DNA of 64,000 nt, taken from contig JAJEFK010000014.1 of assembly GCA_022820505.1 (NCBI GenBank), positions 1-64,000 on the forward strand, written 5' to 3'. Under the pieces are notes generated by a model, which saw only the letters and a list, made by a program, of their open reading frames with translations, did not search any database and had not been told where the DNA came from. The translations under genes and the position numbers were made by a program. This document shows, piece by piece, positions 63,293 to 64,000 of this stretch (its first letter is position 1; each line of letters begins with the position of its first letter). This DNA comes from Acidimicrobiia bacterium (GTDB lineage: Bacteria > Actinomycetota > Acidimicrobiia > Acidimicrobiales > Poriferisodalaceae).

Positions 63293-63811
63293 CTAGCCCG
63301 GTGAGGGGGTGAGGTGGACTGGTGATTGATGGACGCTGGGGTTGCCGGCGAGGTCGGTTGCGGTGCCACTGCGGATGGTGGCCACCGACCGGGTGTTGGG
63401 CAGATGGGCGAGTTCGGTGGACTGGACGCGAGCAACCAGGGTGCCAGTGCCGCCGTTCGTCGCCGTGGTGTCGCAGACGGCGGTGTCGGCCTGCAGCGGC
63501 GGCTGCGCGTTGTTGTCTGCGACGAACTCGATGTCGCTGTGGGGCGCGGCGTAGCCGTCGAGGGCGAAGTCCCAGTCTCGGCGGCCGTCCACGTCGATCT
63601 CGATGCGGCGAGGAGTGACGGCCTTGTCGCTTCCGTCGCATCCATGCACCGGTTCCGACCACAGCACTCTCAGGTCGACGGTGCTGGCACCACCGGAGAA
63701 CTGGATGCGCCCGTCGAAGTCGGCGAGCGACTCCCCTTCGGCACCGGTCTCCGTAGCCGCAGCGAATGCGCTGGCAAACGGCCCGCCCGCATCATGCGTA
63801 CACAACCTCAC
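63293..63811 (-). pseudogene. Probable remnant of a secreted Ig-like/adhesion protein
   Basis: The 172-residue frame begins with GTG directly after an in-frame stop and has no ribosome-binding site or signal peptide. Its end (RSGTATDLAGNPSVHQSPVH) resembles the last strand of bacterial Ig-like repeats with the common SG-A-DLAGN pattern. The preceding part (STVDLRVLWSEPVHGC) fits a beta-sandwich. I take it for a detached C-terminal fragment of a larger surface protein; it may not be expressed. The region 63812-63877 holds nothing I recognise. Confidence 0.35.
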
Positions 63812-63877
63812 CTAGGGGCAACAAGAAGTCACTAACTGCCTGTCTCGAAGACGGCTAGCTGCCTGTGTCGCCGCCAG

Positions 63878-63951
63878 TCGGGAAGGCGGGATTTGAACCC
63901 ACGACCCCCTGCTCCCAAAGCAGGTGCGCTACCAGGCTGCGCCACTTCCCG
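63878..63951 (-). tRNA. tRNA-Pro (anticodon TGG)
   Basis: The minus strand gives acceptor CGGGAAG (63945-63951) with CTTCCCG (63879-63885), discriminator A, a D arm with GCGCAGCCTGGTAGCGC, anticodon loop TTTGGGA with anticodon TGG, and a T loop TTCAAAT. No CCA is encoded. It reads CCA codons. Confidence 0.93.
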
Positions 63952-64000
63952 AGTCTGAAGAGCTGACCGCCCAGCCCTCAAGTTCGAGCGTACTGGCGGG

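Overview
The window is a high-GC (mid-60s % by eye), gene-dense stretch of an actinobacterial chromosome. Several features point to Acidimicrobiia: class II DAHP synthase, the obg-proB-proA and nadD-rsfS blocks, a GTG-started clpX, a rod-type mreBCD-mrdA-rodA cluster, abundant acyl-CoA and CaiB catabolic genes, and probable leaderless promoters. A DmdA-like gene hints at a marine or other saline habitat. The taxonomy is an inference from gene content, not from a marker-gene search.

Layout. 1-16.9 kb is catabolic: the 3' part of a hydantoinase/oxoprolinase, an amidase, a Baeyer-Villiger-type flavin monooxygenase followed by three acyl-CoA dehydrogenases, an enoyl-CoA hydratase and a TesB thioesterase; then an ArsI/CadI-like dioxygenase, a 2-keto-4-pentenoate hydratase-like gene coupled to a D-2-hydroxyacid dehydrogenase, metY, and a coupled N-acyl-D-amino-acid deacylase and CaiB/BaiF CoA-transferase. 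17-22.2 kb is a surface-polysaccharide locus: GT2, polyprenyl-phosphate sugar transferase, GT-C-like membrane protein and galE. 22.3-27.2 kb holds a DUF3048 lipoprotein, rsfS-nadD, a sigma-70-family factor with an unusual hairpin leader, and class II DAHP synthase.

27.2-50.4 kb is core. A long leftward array runs clpX-folC-ndk-mreB-mreC-mreD-mrdA-rodA-radical SAM-DUF2344-rne/rng-rplU-rpmA-obg-proB-proA-moxR-VWA, divergent from tig-clpP and followed by tRNA-Gly. It combines cell elongation, ribosome and RNA metabolism, proteolysis and proline synthesis.

50.4-64 kb is accessory. A VOC-SDR-DmdA-like operon lies divergent from an mmsA-type CoA-acylating aldehyde dehydrogenase. Next come a lone ribbon-helix-helix protein and a compact type II restriction-modification pair (C5 methyltransferase plus GIY-YIG nuclease). 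An ADP-ribosylglycohydrolase is cut off at its 5' end by an IS982-family element with perfect 18-bp terminal repeats, and a membrane protein on the other side may also be truncated. A second GT2-like plus GT-C-like pair is strongly paralogous to the one at 19-21 kb. The window ends with a probable gene remnant and tRNA-Pro.

Many operon-leading genes have a TAnnnT box only 6-9 nt before the start codon and no Shine-Dalgarno, so leaderless transcription appears common. No single unmistakably new system stands out. The best candidates for follow-up are the GIY-YIG R-M pair, the IS junction, the twin-hairpin sigma-factor leader and the paralogous GT modules.
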